A DNA stretch of 11,019 bases from Actinomycetes bacterium (GTDB lineage Bacteria; Actinomycetota; Aquicultoria; CAJVYJ01; JAUVQD01), in contig JAUWIO010000012.1 of NCBI GenBank assembly GCA_030605305.1, positions 1-11,019 on the forward strand, read 5' to 3'. Below the pieces are notes generated by a model that was not told where the DNA came from, searched no databases, and saw nothing but the letters and a program-made list of their open reading frames with translations. A program made the position numbers and the translations under genes. Of the stretch, positions 1 through 6,078 are shown one piece after another. The stretch's first letter is position 1. Each line of letters begins with the position of its first letter.

Positions 1-436
1 TGGCCGTGAGCGTCGCCAGAGTCCGCCCGTGAAAAGACCCCAGCGCGGAAATGACGCCCGTCTTGTCCGGACCGTGCGTTATTTTGCCCCAGCGCCGCGC
101 TAATTTCAGAGCGCCCTCATTTGCTTCGGCACCGCTGTTGGCGAAGAAACACCGTCCGCCGGCCTTCTTGGCGAGTCGCGAGGCCAGCTCGATCTGGACC
201 GGCGAGTAAAAAAGGTTCGATACGTGGTCGCGGCGCCCCGCCTGGTCACAGACAGCCTCGACGACTTCGGCGCGACAATGGCCGAGATTGACGGCGCCCA
301 GCCCGGATAGGAAGTCGATGTATTCTTTCCCGTCGATGTCCCACAACTTTGTCCCGGCCGCCCGCTCGAGGATGACCGGGAGCCGGGCGTAGGTGTTGAT
401 ATGCACTTGTCGGTCCAGGGCGGGCCAGTCGGTCAT
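1..436 (-). CDS. argD: Acetylornithine aminotransferase, N-terminal part (cut by window edge)
   Basis: This is a PLP-dependent class III aminotransferase. It converts N-acetylglutamate semialdehyde and glutamate to N-acetylornithine and 2-oxoglutarate, in the cytosol, as the fourth step of arginine synthesis. Reading the minus strand from the ATG at 436 gives 145 residues that run off the left edge. Visible family features are the TKLWDIDGKEYIDFLSGLG segment near residues 29-47, the PLP-phosphate-binding NSGAEANEGA segment near 100-109, and SFHGRT near 134-139. The PLP-binding lysine lies further on, outside the window; the family is usually about 400 residues. The ATG shares one base with the argB stop (TGATG), so translation is probably coupled. 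An AAAGGT Shine-Dalgarno sits about 10 nt upstream. It is the last visible gene of the arg operon. Related aminotransferases (astC/gabT/rocD) are possible by sequence alone, but the operon context settles argD. Confidence 0.96.
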   Translation of the reverse strand, partial: MTDWPALDRQVHINTYARLPVILERAAGTKLWDIDGKEYIDFLSGLGAVNLGHCRAEVVEAVCDQAGRRDHVSNLFYSPVQIELASRLAKKAGGRCFFANSGAEANEGALKLARRWGKITHGPDKTGVISALGSFHGRTLATLTA

Positions 437-1341
437 CAGACGTCTACCTTTATACCGGGATCGATATTGACCGCGGGCTCTCCGACCGGGTGGATCATGG
501 TGCCGATGCCCTCGTCGGTGAATATCTCTAAGAGCATCGAGTGGGGCGTAGTCCCGTTTAGGATATGCGCCCGTCCCACGCCGGCTTCGAGCGCCAGCAG
601 GCATCCTTGCATTTTCGGGAGCATTCCGCCCTCAAGTTTTCCGGAGTCGACCAGGGCCGCGCATTCGTCGTAGTCGAGGGAGCTGATGAGCGTGTGCTCC
701 TGCCCGTAGTCGCGGTAGAGACCCTCGACATCGGTGAGGAAGATTATTTTGTCGGCCCCGATGGCCGCCGCCACCTCCGCCGCCACCGTATCGGCGTTGA
801 TGTTATAGCTCTCGCCATTCTCGCCGGCGCCGATCGAGGCGATGATCGGGATGTATCCGTCATCGAGCAGGTCCAAGAGTATCTTTGAGTTGATCTGCTC
901 GATCTCGCCGACAAAACCGAGGTCCGGTTCATGGGCTTTCTTTCGGGCCACCAGCAGGTTGCCGTCGTCCCCGGAGAGCCCGACGGCCATGCGCCCATGG
1001 CGATTGACGAGGGCGACGAGCTCCTTATTGACCTTGCCGACCAGGACCATCTTGACGATGTCCATCGTCTCCGCGGTCGTTTTTCGCAGCCCCCCGACAA
1101 ACTCGACCTCTAAATCGAGGCGCTTCATAAAATTGGTTATCTCCGGGCCGCCGCCGTGGATGATGATCGGTCGGATCCCGCCCAATTTCATCAAGACTAT
1201 GTCCGAGGCTATTTTCTCTTTTAGTTCCGCACTGGTCATCGCGCCGCCGCCGTATTTGATGACAACGGTCTTGCCGTGGTACGACTTGATATAAGGCAAT
1301 GCCTCCATCAAGATAGCCGCGCGCTGGTGTATGTCCTTCAT
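436..1341 (-). CDS. argB: Acetylglutamate kinase
   Basis: This enzyme phosphorylates N-acetyl-L-glutamate with ATP to give N-acetylglutamyl phosphate, the second arginine step. It is a cytosolic amino-acid-kinase-fold protein of 301 residues. Visible motifs are VIKYGGGAM with catalytic K29, the HGGGPE loop at 62-67, NINADTVAAE at 180-189 with the catalytic Asp D184, the TDVEGLY nucleotide-site strand near 203-209, and GGMLPK with K243. The 20 or so residues before VIKYGG (QRAAILMEALPYIKSYHG) match the extra N-terminal helix of arginine-inhibited hexameric NAGKs. The C-terminal EIFTDEGIGTM also fits that class, so feedback inhibition by arginine is likely (inference). The ATG at 1341 has a GAAGG Shine-Dalgarno ending about 7 nt upstream. 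It lies 45 bp after the zinc-finger gene and overlaps argD by one base. Confidence 0.98.
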   Translation of the reverse strand: MKDIHQRAAILMEALPYIKSYHGKTVVIKYGGGAMTSAELKEKIASDIVLMKLGGIRPIIIHGGGPEITNFMKRLDLEVEFVGGLRKTTAETMDIVKMVLVGKVNKELVALVNRHGRMAVGLSGDDGNLLVARKKAHEPDLGFVGEIEQINSKILLDLLDDGYIPIIASIGAGENGESYNINADTVAAEVAAAIGADKIIFLTDVEGLYRDYGQEHTLISSLDYDECAALVDSGKLEGGMLPKMQGCLLALEAGVGRAHILNGTTPHSMLLEIFTDEGIGTMIHPVGEPAVNIDPGIKVDV

Positions 1342-1386
1342 TTTTTGACCTTCACTCTCTAATTGTCTTTTAGTCCCGTGCTGCCG

Positions 1387-1887
1387 TCAATCGCTCAATT
1401 TGGCTATCGCCAAGTACGTGCCGAGTAGGCCGATGACCCAGCCGATAGGATTGGGTCTCAAAAGATCGAAATAGCCGGCGAAGAAGAACATTAAGGCTGT
1501 GGTGACCCCGGCGATGATCTGGAAGTACAGACCTGTTTGGCGCCGGGCAGCCCGGCTGACCACTTCGCCCATCCCGATGCCGGCCAAAAACGCCAGGATG
1601 ATCGTCCCAAAAGGGACTATCGACCGCAGGATGCCCATCACGATTCCGCCGACGATCGCGGCTCCGGTTCCAGCCGCGGCTGCCCGGACAAAGTAGATGG
1701 GCTTGGCATGTCCTACTATGCGCCCGCGATGGCGGGCGCATTCGGGACACTTCATGCCGACTGGTGTCTGGACCATGCATTTTTCGCATATCGGGCGGTC
1801 GCATTCCGCACACTTCAGATACGTCTGCCGGTCCGGATGGACCGGGCAGGCCTGCGGTTCGATTTCGTTCGTTTCTTTGTCACTCAT
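1387..1887 (-). CDS. B-box-type zinc-finger membrane protein inside the arg operon
   Basis: This is a 166-residue protein of unknown function. Residues 14-50 form a compact metal-binding module: C14, H17, C26, C29, C34, C37, C47 and C50, in the order CPVH, CAEC, CEKC, CPEC. This is the B-box-like zinc finger commonly found at the N-terminus of actinobacterial rhomboid-like and other small membrane proteins. From about residue 66 to the end there are three or four hydrophobic segments (about 68-90, 94-110, 119-140 and 146-163). No rhomboid GxSG or catalytic His is seen, so it is not a protease. The likely topology is a cytosolic zinc finger plus a membrane anchor. It sits 25 bp after argJ and 45 bp before argB on the same strand, so it is cotranscribed with arginine genes. 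GGAG lies about 12 nt before the ATG, which is a rather long spacing. Any link to arginine metabolism is unproven. Confidence 0.88.
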   Translation of the reverse strand: MSDKETNEIEPQACPVHPDRQTYLKCAECDRPICEKCMVQTPVGMKCPECARHRGRIVGHAKPIYFVRAAAAGTGAAIVGGIVMGILRSIVPFGTIILAFLAGIGMGEVVSRAARRQTGLYFQIIAGVTTALMFFFAGYFDLLRPNPIGWVIGLLGTYLAIAKLSD

Positions 1888-1912
1888 GGCAGGATCAGAC
1901 TCCGGTTATCAT

Positions 1913-3124
1913 TTATGTGTGGTACTCGGCGTTTATCTTTACGTACTCATAGCCCAGATCACAACCATAGATCGTTCGGCGGTGACCGCCGCGGTTAAGG
2001 TTTATCCAGACTTCGATCTCGTCACTTTTCATGCGCTCGGCTATTTCGACCGCGTCGACCTCGGTCCCTTTTCCGGACCGGACGAGCGGCAGGCCGCCGA
2101 TGTCAATATCGAGGTCACCCGGATCGAGGTCGACCCCGGCCCGACCGACAGCCGCAAGAAGCCGGCCCCAATTCGGGTCGTTGCCGAAGAAGGCAGTCTT
2201 GACCAATAGAGAGTTCGCCACCGTCCGGGCGGTCTTTTCGGCTTCGTCTTTCGATTTAGCGCCTACGACCTTGTAGGTGATGACTTTAGTCGCCCCTTCG
2301 CCGTCACGGCCGCTCATCTTGGCCAGCTGTAGGCAGAGGTAGTCAAGCCCCTCCTGGAACGCGCGCTGGTCTCCTTGGTTTAGCTCGAAATCTCCGGCCA
2401 TCCCGTTGGCCAGGGCGAATATTGAGTCATTCGTACTCATATCGCCGTCGACGGTGATCGCGTTGAAAGTCTTCTTGAGCGTGATCTCCAGATGCTCTTT
2501 TAGCTGGGCCGCGGATAGCGGCGCATCCGTAGTTATGAACGCGAGCAAGGTCGCGTGCGGCGCCATATCCGGCGCGATCATCCCGGCCCCCTTGGCAGCA
2601 CCGCCGATGACGATCGTTCCCCCGGTCATTGCGATCTCCACTGCCAGCTGTTTCGGGAAGGCGTCCGTTGTCATTATCGATCGCGAGAAGTCAGCATCGG
2701 CTTCCTGGCTGCGTTCCAGCTTGAGGGCCGCGATCCCATCTTTGATCGGGGGCAGCGGCAGTGGTTGGCCGATTATCCCGGTCGAGGCGACCAGCACTTC
2801 GCTCGGGTCGAGCCCGAAGGTTCCGGCCGTCAGGTCGATCATCTCCCAGGCGGCTTCGAGACCCTGCCGCCCAGTGCAGGCATTGGCATTACCGCTGTTG
2901 ACGATGATCGCCCGTGTTTTCTCCTCGAGATTTTCCCGGCAGGCCGTAACCGGGGCGGCCACGCCCTTATTGGTCGTGAAAGCGGCGGCGACCGCCGCCG
3001 GGGTCTCCGACCAAACGAGGCCTAGATCTTTTTTGCCGCTGGCCTTGATACCGCAGGCGAGCCCGGCGGCCTCGTATCCGGTGGGCGCGCTGACTCCGCG
3101 GTTCGGTATGATCTTAGCTGACAT
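1913..3124 (-). CDS. argJ: Bifunctional ornithine acetyltransferase / amino-acid N-acetyltransferase
   Basis: ArgJ transfers the acetyl group from N-acetylornithine to glutamate, releasing ornithine and regenerating N-acetylglutamate; many members also use acetyl-CoA. The 403-residue length is normal. The precursor cleaves itself between A191 and T192 in the segment KGAGMIAPDMAPHATLLAF; T192 becomes the N-terminal nucleophile of the beta chain. STGIIG at 114-119 supplies the oxyanion-hole T115/G116, and NSGNANACTG at 76-85 is a family signature. The C-terminal YVKINAEYHT matches the conserved family end, so the gene is intact. Whether it is bifunctional or only the ornithine-dependent form cannot be read from the sequence. 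It starts at the ATG at 3124, 36 bp after argC, with purine-rich AGAGAGAAGTGAAGG just upstream. It is the second gene of the arg operon. Confidence 0.98.
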   Translation of the reverse strand: MSAKIIPNRGVSAPTGYEAAGLACGIKASGKKDLGLVWSETPAAVAAAFTTNKGVAAPVTACRENLEEKTRAIIVNSGNANACTGRQGLEAAWEMIDLTAGTFGLDPSEVLVASTGIIGQPLPLPPIKDGIAALKLERSQEADADFSRSIMTTDAFPKQLAVEIAMTGGTIVIGGAAKGAGMIAPDMAPHATLLAFITTDAPLSAAQLKEHLEITLKKTFNAITVDGDMSTNDSIFALANGMAGDFELNQGDQRAFQEGLDYLCLQLAKMSGRDGEGATKVITYKVVGAKSKDEAEKTARTVANSLLVKTAFFGNDPNWGRLLAAVGRAGVDLDPGDLDIDIGGLPLVRSGKGTEVDAVEIAERMKSDEIEVWINLNRGGHRRTIYGCDLGYEYVKINAEYHT

Positions 3125-3160
3125 CCTTCACTTCTCTCTAGTATTGGGTCTCGTCGTGGG

Positions 3161-4192
3161 CTACGGGTAGAGTCCGGCTGTTTTTAGTCCGGCTGTCTCT
3201 TCAAGGCCAAACATCAGGTTCATGTTTTGTACTGCCTGGCCAGAGGCTCCTTTGACAAGATTGTCGATAGCACTGACGATCGTGACCCGCCCGAGGCGTT
3301 TATCGACGGCGAGGCCGATATGGCAGAAATTCGAACCCGCCGTTGCTTTCATCTCCGGGACCTTTCCGGGCCCCAGGATCCGGACAAAGTGGTCGTTTCG
3401 GTAAAAGTCCGCGAAGCGATTTTCTAGGTCGCTGACGGTCGCGGGTGATTTAAGTTCGGCGGTGACTATCGAATAGATGCCTCGAGAGACCGGCGATAAT
3501 ATTGGTGTGAATGAGACTCGGGCATCCGGTCCGAGCGCCTGCTCCATTTCCGGAGTGTGCTGATGGGCTCCGCCCGTCTTATAGGCGGCGGCGCTTTCGT
3601 CGATCCGGCAAAAATGGGTGGCTGCGGTACCCGCCCGCCCGGCCCCGGAGACGCCGGTCAGGCAGTTCGCGATGATGTCGCCTTTGACAAGATCGCCGGC
3701 AAAGAGCGGTGCCCCCGCCAAAATAACACCGGTCGGGAAGCATCCGGGGTTGGCGATCAGCGATGCCTTGGCGATGGCTTCGCGGTTTAACTCGGTCAGG
3801 CCGTAAACGGCTTCACCGAGTAATTCAGGTGACGCGTGCGATTGTCCGTACCACTTTTTATAATCATCCGCCGGCAGGCGGAAGTCGCCGGACAGATCGA
3901 TGATCTTGGCAGGCCCGGCCGCCCGCAATTCGGGCACGAGTTTATGCGCCTGCCCGTGGGGCAGCGCTAGGAAGACCAAATCGGCAGCGGCCGCCGCTTC
4001 AAGGTCGGGCTTGGTAAAGACCAGCTCGGTCAGGCCATCTAGGCCGGGGTAAAGATCGGAGACCGCCCGGCCTTCATAGGTCGTCGACGTCGCCGCGGCG
4101 AGGCGGGCGAACGGATGCCCTGCCAGCAGTTTGATCAGCTCGGCGCCGCTGAAGCCGGAACCGCCGAGTATCGTTGCTTCGATCTTGTCCAT
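3161..4192 (-). CDS. argC: N-acetyl-gamma-glutamyl-phosphate reductase
   Basis: ArgC reduces N-acetylglutamyl phosphate with NADPH to N-acetylglutamate 5-semialdehyde, the third arginine step, in the cytosol. Visible features are the N-terminal Rossmann loop ILGGSGFSGAEL (near residues 9-20), FLALPHGQA near 75-83, DLSGDFRL near 100-107, and the active-site ANPGCFPTG with the catalytic Cys at about residue 151 from this start. Length is about 343 residues, normal for the long-type family. Two adjacent ATG codons are possible, at 4195 and 4192. The GGAG at 4198-4201 is only 2 nt from the first but 5 nt from the second, so 4192 is preferred. It is the first gene of the arg operon, 36 bp before argJ, with a promoter and ARG-box-like operator directly upstream. 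Confidence 0.97.
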   Translation of the reverse strand: MDKIEATILGGSGFSGAELIKLLAGHPFARLAAATSTTYEGRAVSDLYPGLDGLTELVFTKPDLEAAAAADLVFLALPHGQAHKLVPELRAAGPAKIIDLSGDFRLPADDYKKWYGQSHASPELLGEAVYGLTELNREAIAKASLIANPGCFPTGVILAGAPLFAGDLVKGDIIANCLTGVSGAGRAGTAATHFCRIDESAAAYKTGGAHQHTPEMEQALGPDARVSFTPILSPVSRGIYSIVTAELKSPATVSDLENRFADFYRNDHFVRILGPGKVPEMKATAGSNFCHIGLAVDKRLGRVTIVSAIDNLVKGASGQAVQNMNLMFGLEETAGLKTAGLYP

Positions 4193-4202
4193 CATTACTC
4201 CG

Positions 4203-4231
4203 ATTACATAAATATTGCATAAATATTCACA
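4203..4231 (-). promoter_or_regulatory. ARG-box-like operator (ArgR/AhrC site) upstream of argC
   Basis: The minus-strand 18-mer TGTGAATATTTATGCAAT (4214-4231) fits the general ARG-box pattern TNTGAATWWWWATKCANW at every position. It covers the predicted transcription start just downstream of TATAAT, the classical place for a repressor to block RNA polymerase. A second, degenerate copy (4203-4220, about 14 of 18 positions matching) overlaps it, because AATATTTATG is repeated with an 11-bp period. The pattern is compared from memory of E. coli and Bacillus sites. The regulator gene is not in the window. Expected effect: repression when arginine is plentiful. Confidence 0.75.
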
Positions 4232-4232
4232 A

Positions 4233-4260
4233 ATTATACATGTTCCGGAAATCTAGTCAA
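4233..4260 (-). promoter_or_regulatory. Sigma70-type promoter of the arg operon
   Basis: On the minus strand TTGACT (4255-4260) is followed by a 16-bp spacer and a perfect TATAAT (4233-4238). This puts transcription start near 4226 and gives an argC leader of about 34 nt containing a GGAG Shine-Dalgarno. It is the closest match to consensus among the promoters I found in the window. The spacer holds an 8-bp palindrome, TTCCGGAA (4243-4250). The -35 box lies within 15 bp of the divergent DsbA-like start, so the two genes share a very small control region. Strength is judged by eye. Confidence 0.85.
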
Positions 4261-4274
4261 GTGTGAGGCGCGTC

Positions 4275-5213
4275 ATGGGTTTGCCAGAGGCGGGGCTAAG
4301 AGAGAGAATAACGGTTACGGCGGTAAAGAGGTGGTGGACGGTGAGGCTCGATCTCGAACCGAAACGCGCGTCAAGCGCGCGGGAGGAACGCCCAAGCTTG
4401 GAACTCCTCTACTTCACCGACCCCGACTGCTCATGGTGTTGGGCCAGCGAACCCATCATCAAGAAGATAAAAGCCGACTATCCCGGCCAGGTCGGAATCG
4501 TTTATAAAATGGGTGGACTCCTGGAAGCTTGGGAGAATTTTTTCGATTCCCGCAATCAGATCGAACGGGCCGAACAGGTCGCACCGCATTGGGTCGAGGT
4601 CGCCGAGCGAAGCGGCATGCCGATAGATGAGGGCGTTTGGCTGGAGGATCCGCCGAGTTCGACCTATCCCGGCTGTATCGCCTATAAGGCGGCCGAAGCA
4701 CAGGATGAGGCTTGGGCTGAGGTGTATCTGCGCCGTCTGCGCGAAGCGGTCATGACGGAAAGGCGGAACATCTCAAAGGAAAGTGTTCTGTTTGAGCTGG
4801 CCGAGTCGTTGGATTTTGATATGGTCCGCTTCAAAGCCGACTATCGGGCCGGGGCGCGAGAGGCGTTCTTCGCCGACCTCGCTGAGACCCGGCGCCGCGG
4901 TATCAGCGGTTTTCCGACGATGATCGTTGTCAACCAGGACGGGGCAGAGATCACCCTGCCGGGGTATCGCCCTTACGCTGACTACGAGAACGCCTTCAAG
5001 CGTTTGGCCACGTCCGAGTTGCATAAGATGCCGCTGTTGGCGATGGCCGATTTTGTGGCGCTCCACGGCCACGTCGCCACCCGCGAAGTGTCAGTCGTCT
5101 ATGACCTCGATCATCAGGCGGCTCTATCGGCGCTGGAAGAGTTGGCTATAGCCGGTGAAGTGACGAAAGAGCCCAAAGCCGGCGGCGAGTTCTGGCGGCC
5201 CGCTACTCCATAG
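4275..5213 (+). CDS. DsbA/FrnE-like thioredoxin-fold protein with a probable C-terminal winged helix
   Basis: This is a predicted cytosolic protein of the DsbA family (FrnE/SpxH-like branch), about 312 residues from the ATG at 4275. LLYFTDPDCSWCWASEP near residues 44-60 carries the redox motif C52-S-W-C55. GISGFPTM carries the cis-proline P214 that faces the active site. The helical insert between them is typical of DsbA. There is no signal peptide, so a periplasmic or exported role is unlikely. After the thioredoxin fold, residues about 253-309 read as a helix, TREVSVVYD, DHQAALSALEELAIAG, then a beta wing ending GGEFWRP; this is how a small winged-helix domain looks. The start is uncertain: ATG 4275 has GAGG 6 nt upstream, GTG 4341 has GAGGT 8 nt upstream, and GTG 4263 also opens the frame. 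The 45 residues before LLYF are not conserved in character. It is divergent from argC and has no clear promoter of its own. Confidence 0.85.
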   Translation: MGLPEAGLRERITVTAVKRWWTVRLDLEPKRASSAREERPSLELLYFTDPDCSWCWASEPIIKKIKADYPGQVGIVYKMGGLLEAWENFFDSRNQIERAEQVAPHWVEVAERSGMPIDEGVWLEDPPSSTYPGCIAYKAAEAQDEAWAEVYLRRLREAVMTERRNISKESVLFELAESLDFDMVRFKADYRAGAREAFFADLAETRRRGISGFPTMIVVNQDGAEITLPGYRPYADYENAFKRLATSELHKMPLLAMADFVALHGHVATREVSVVYDLDHQAALSALEELAIAGEVTKEPKAGGEFWRPATP

Positions 5214-5235
5214 AAACGCATTCCAACGAGACGCA

Positions 5236-5278
5236 AAGAGCGCCCCATCTTGTGAACCAGACAGGGCGCTCTTGTTTT
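5236..5278 (+). terminator. Rho-independent terminator after the DsbA-like gene
   Basis: A perfect 10-bp stem pairs AAGAGCGCCC (5236-5245) with GGGCGCTCTT (5264-5273), with an 18-nt loop that has a further 3-bp pairing inside. TTGTTTTC follows on the plus strand, giving a short U-rich tail. It starts 22 bp after the stop of the plus-strand gene and lies in the 85-bp gap between two convergent genes. Read on the minus strand the tail is only CTTTG, so termination of the amidase transcript would be weaker but possible. Confidence 0.85.
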
Positions 5279-5298
5279 CAATTTGAAATCAGCGTGAT

Positions 5299-5925
5299 TT
5301 AAGCAGAGAAGTAGTCGTTAATGCCCTGGTAGAGGCAGTCGGCTTCGACTGCGGCCCGGTCGCCCTGGGTCCACTTCTTGGCCTCTTCGTCATTGGTGAC
5401 GAATGATCCTTCAGTAATGACCGCCGGCATCGTCGGTAAGCGCGTTAAGACAAAACCGACTTTTTGCTGGACACCGCGGTCCGGTGTGCCTAATCCCATG
5501 AGGAGACGGCTGTTCAGGGCCGCACCCAGTTTTTGGCCTCCGGCATCGGCGAAGTACGTCTCCGTGCCGTTCGCGGATGGGGTGGCGCTGTTGTGATGGA
5601 CGCTGACAGAAATATCAGCCCCCGCCGCGTTGGCGCGTTTTGGGCGTTCATAGAGATCGACAGTCTCATCGCCGGGTCTGACGTCGATGACCGTAGCCCC
5701 GTCACCTTCAAGTTTTTCCTTGAGAATATCGACAACGGCCCGGTTCTGGTCCTTCTCGGCGACCGGGTTCTCCGGATTGGTATTGACGGCGCCGGGATCG
5801 GCTCCGCCGTGGCCGGCGTCGAGTGCGATGGTCTTGCCTTCCCCCGGAGTGGCGGCCGAAGCGGTCATCGGGACCGCTAAAGCCGGTAATAGTAGTGTAA
5901 GTGTAAAGAAAATAAGGCGTTTCAC
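5299..5925 (-). CDS. Secreted N-acetylmuramoyl-L-alanine amidase (Amidase_3)
   Basis: This zinc hydrolase cuts the amide bond between N-acetylmuramic acid and the peptide stem of peptidoglycan, outside the membrane. The protein has 208 residues. Residues 1-25 form a signal peptide (KR, a hydrophobic core, then MTASAA), with likely cleavage around 24/25. The catalytic domain follows almost at once: ALDAGHGGADPGA with zinc ligand H39, AEKDQN with ligand E57, SVHHNS with ligand H110, and ITEGSFVTN with catalytic E172. All key residues are present. No SPOR, LysM, SH3 or choline-binding domain is visible, so this is the minimal single-domain form. The start is GTG at 5925 with AGGGGG about 9 nt upstream. 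It has its own promoter-like site, lies 153 bp downstream of pheT on the same strand, and is convergent with the DsbA-like gene. Its substrate role (division, recycling or sporulation) cannot be told. Confidence 0.93.
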   Translation of the reverse strand: MKRLIFFTLTLLLPALAVPMTASAATPGEGKTIALDAGHGGADPGAVNTNPENPVAEKDQNRAVVDILKEKLEGDGATVIDVRPGDETVDLYERPKRANAAGADISVSVHHNSATPSANGTETYFADAGGQKLGAALNSRLLMGLGTPDRGVQQKVGFVLTRLPTMPAVITEGSFVTNDEEAKKWTQGDRAAVEADCLYQGINDYFSA

Positions 5926-5988
5926 CTATATAGTCCCCCTAATTTAAAATCGGCCCGGGAGGAAGAAAGCCTCCAAGAACCGGAGCAC

Positions 5989-6016
5989 ATGTTAACAAAC
6001 GCAGCAGGTGTGTCAA
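5989..6016 (-). promoter_or_regulatory. Probable promoter of the amidase gene
   Basis: On the minus strand a perfect TTGACA (6011-6016) is followed by 16 bp and TAACAT (5989-5994, four of six matching TATAAT). The predicted transcript starts near 5982 and has a leader of roughly 57 nt. The leader contains a small hairpin, GGAGG and CCTCC around a 7-nt loop (5958-5974), upstream of the AGGGGG Shine-Dalgarno. This suggests the amidase can be transcribed independently of pheST. Confidence 0.6.
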
Positions 6017-6058
6017 ATGCCGTTTATGGGTAGCCACTAGGGTTGATCGTGCTTTTTG

Positions 6059-6072
6059 GCCGCGGCCGCGGC
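6059..6072. repeat. 14-bp GC palindrome just after pheT
   Basis: GCCGCGGCCGCGGC is perfectly self-complementary and lies 6 bp beyond the pheT stop. On the minus strand it is followed by AAAAAG rather than T residues, so it is not a standard rho-independent terminator for pheT. On the plus strand it is preceded by TTTTT. It could protect the 3' end of the mRNA, slow RNA polymerase, or be a chance product of GC-rich DNA. Confidence 0.45.
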
Positions 6073-6078
6073 TGAAAT

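Noticed and set aside
1387..1887. Rhomboid protease reading of the zinc-finger membrane protein
   Set aside because: The zinc module resembles that of actinobacterial rhomboid proteins, but the membrane part has only three or four helices and no GxSG serine or catalytic histidine.
2406..3170. Long open frame (254 codons) on the plus strand opposite argJ
   Set aside because: It is the antisense shadow of a clearly conserved argJ gene; GC-rich codon use keeps stops rare on the opposite strand. The peptide shows no recognisable domain and has no ribosome site.
4201..4262. Plus-strand promoter for the DsbA-like gene
   Set aside because: TTGCAT and TATACA occur but only 14 bp apart, too close for sigma70; other pairs match poorly.
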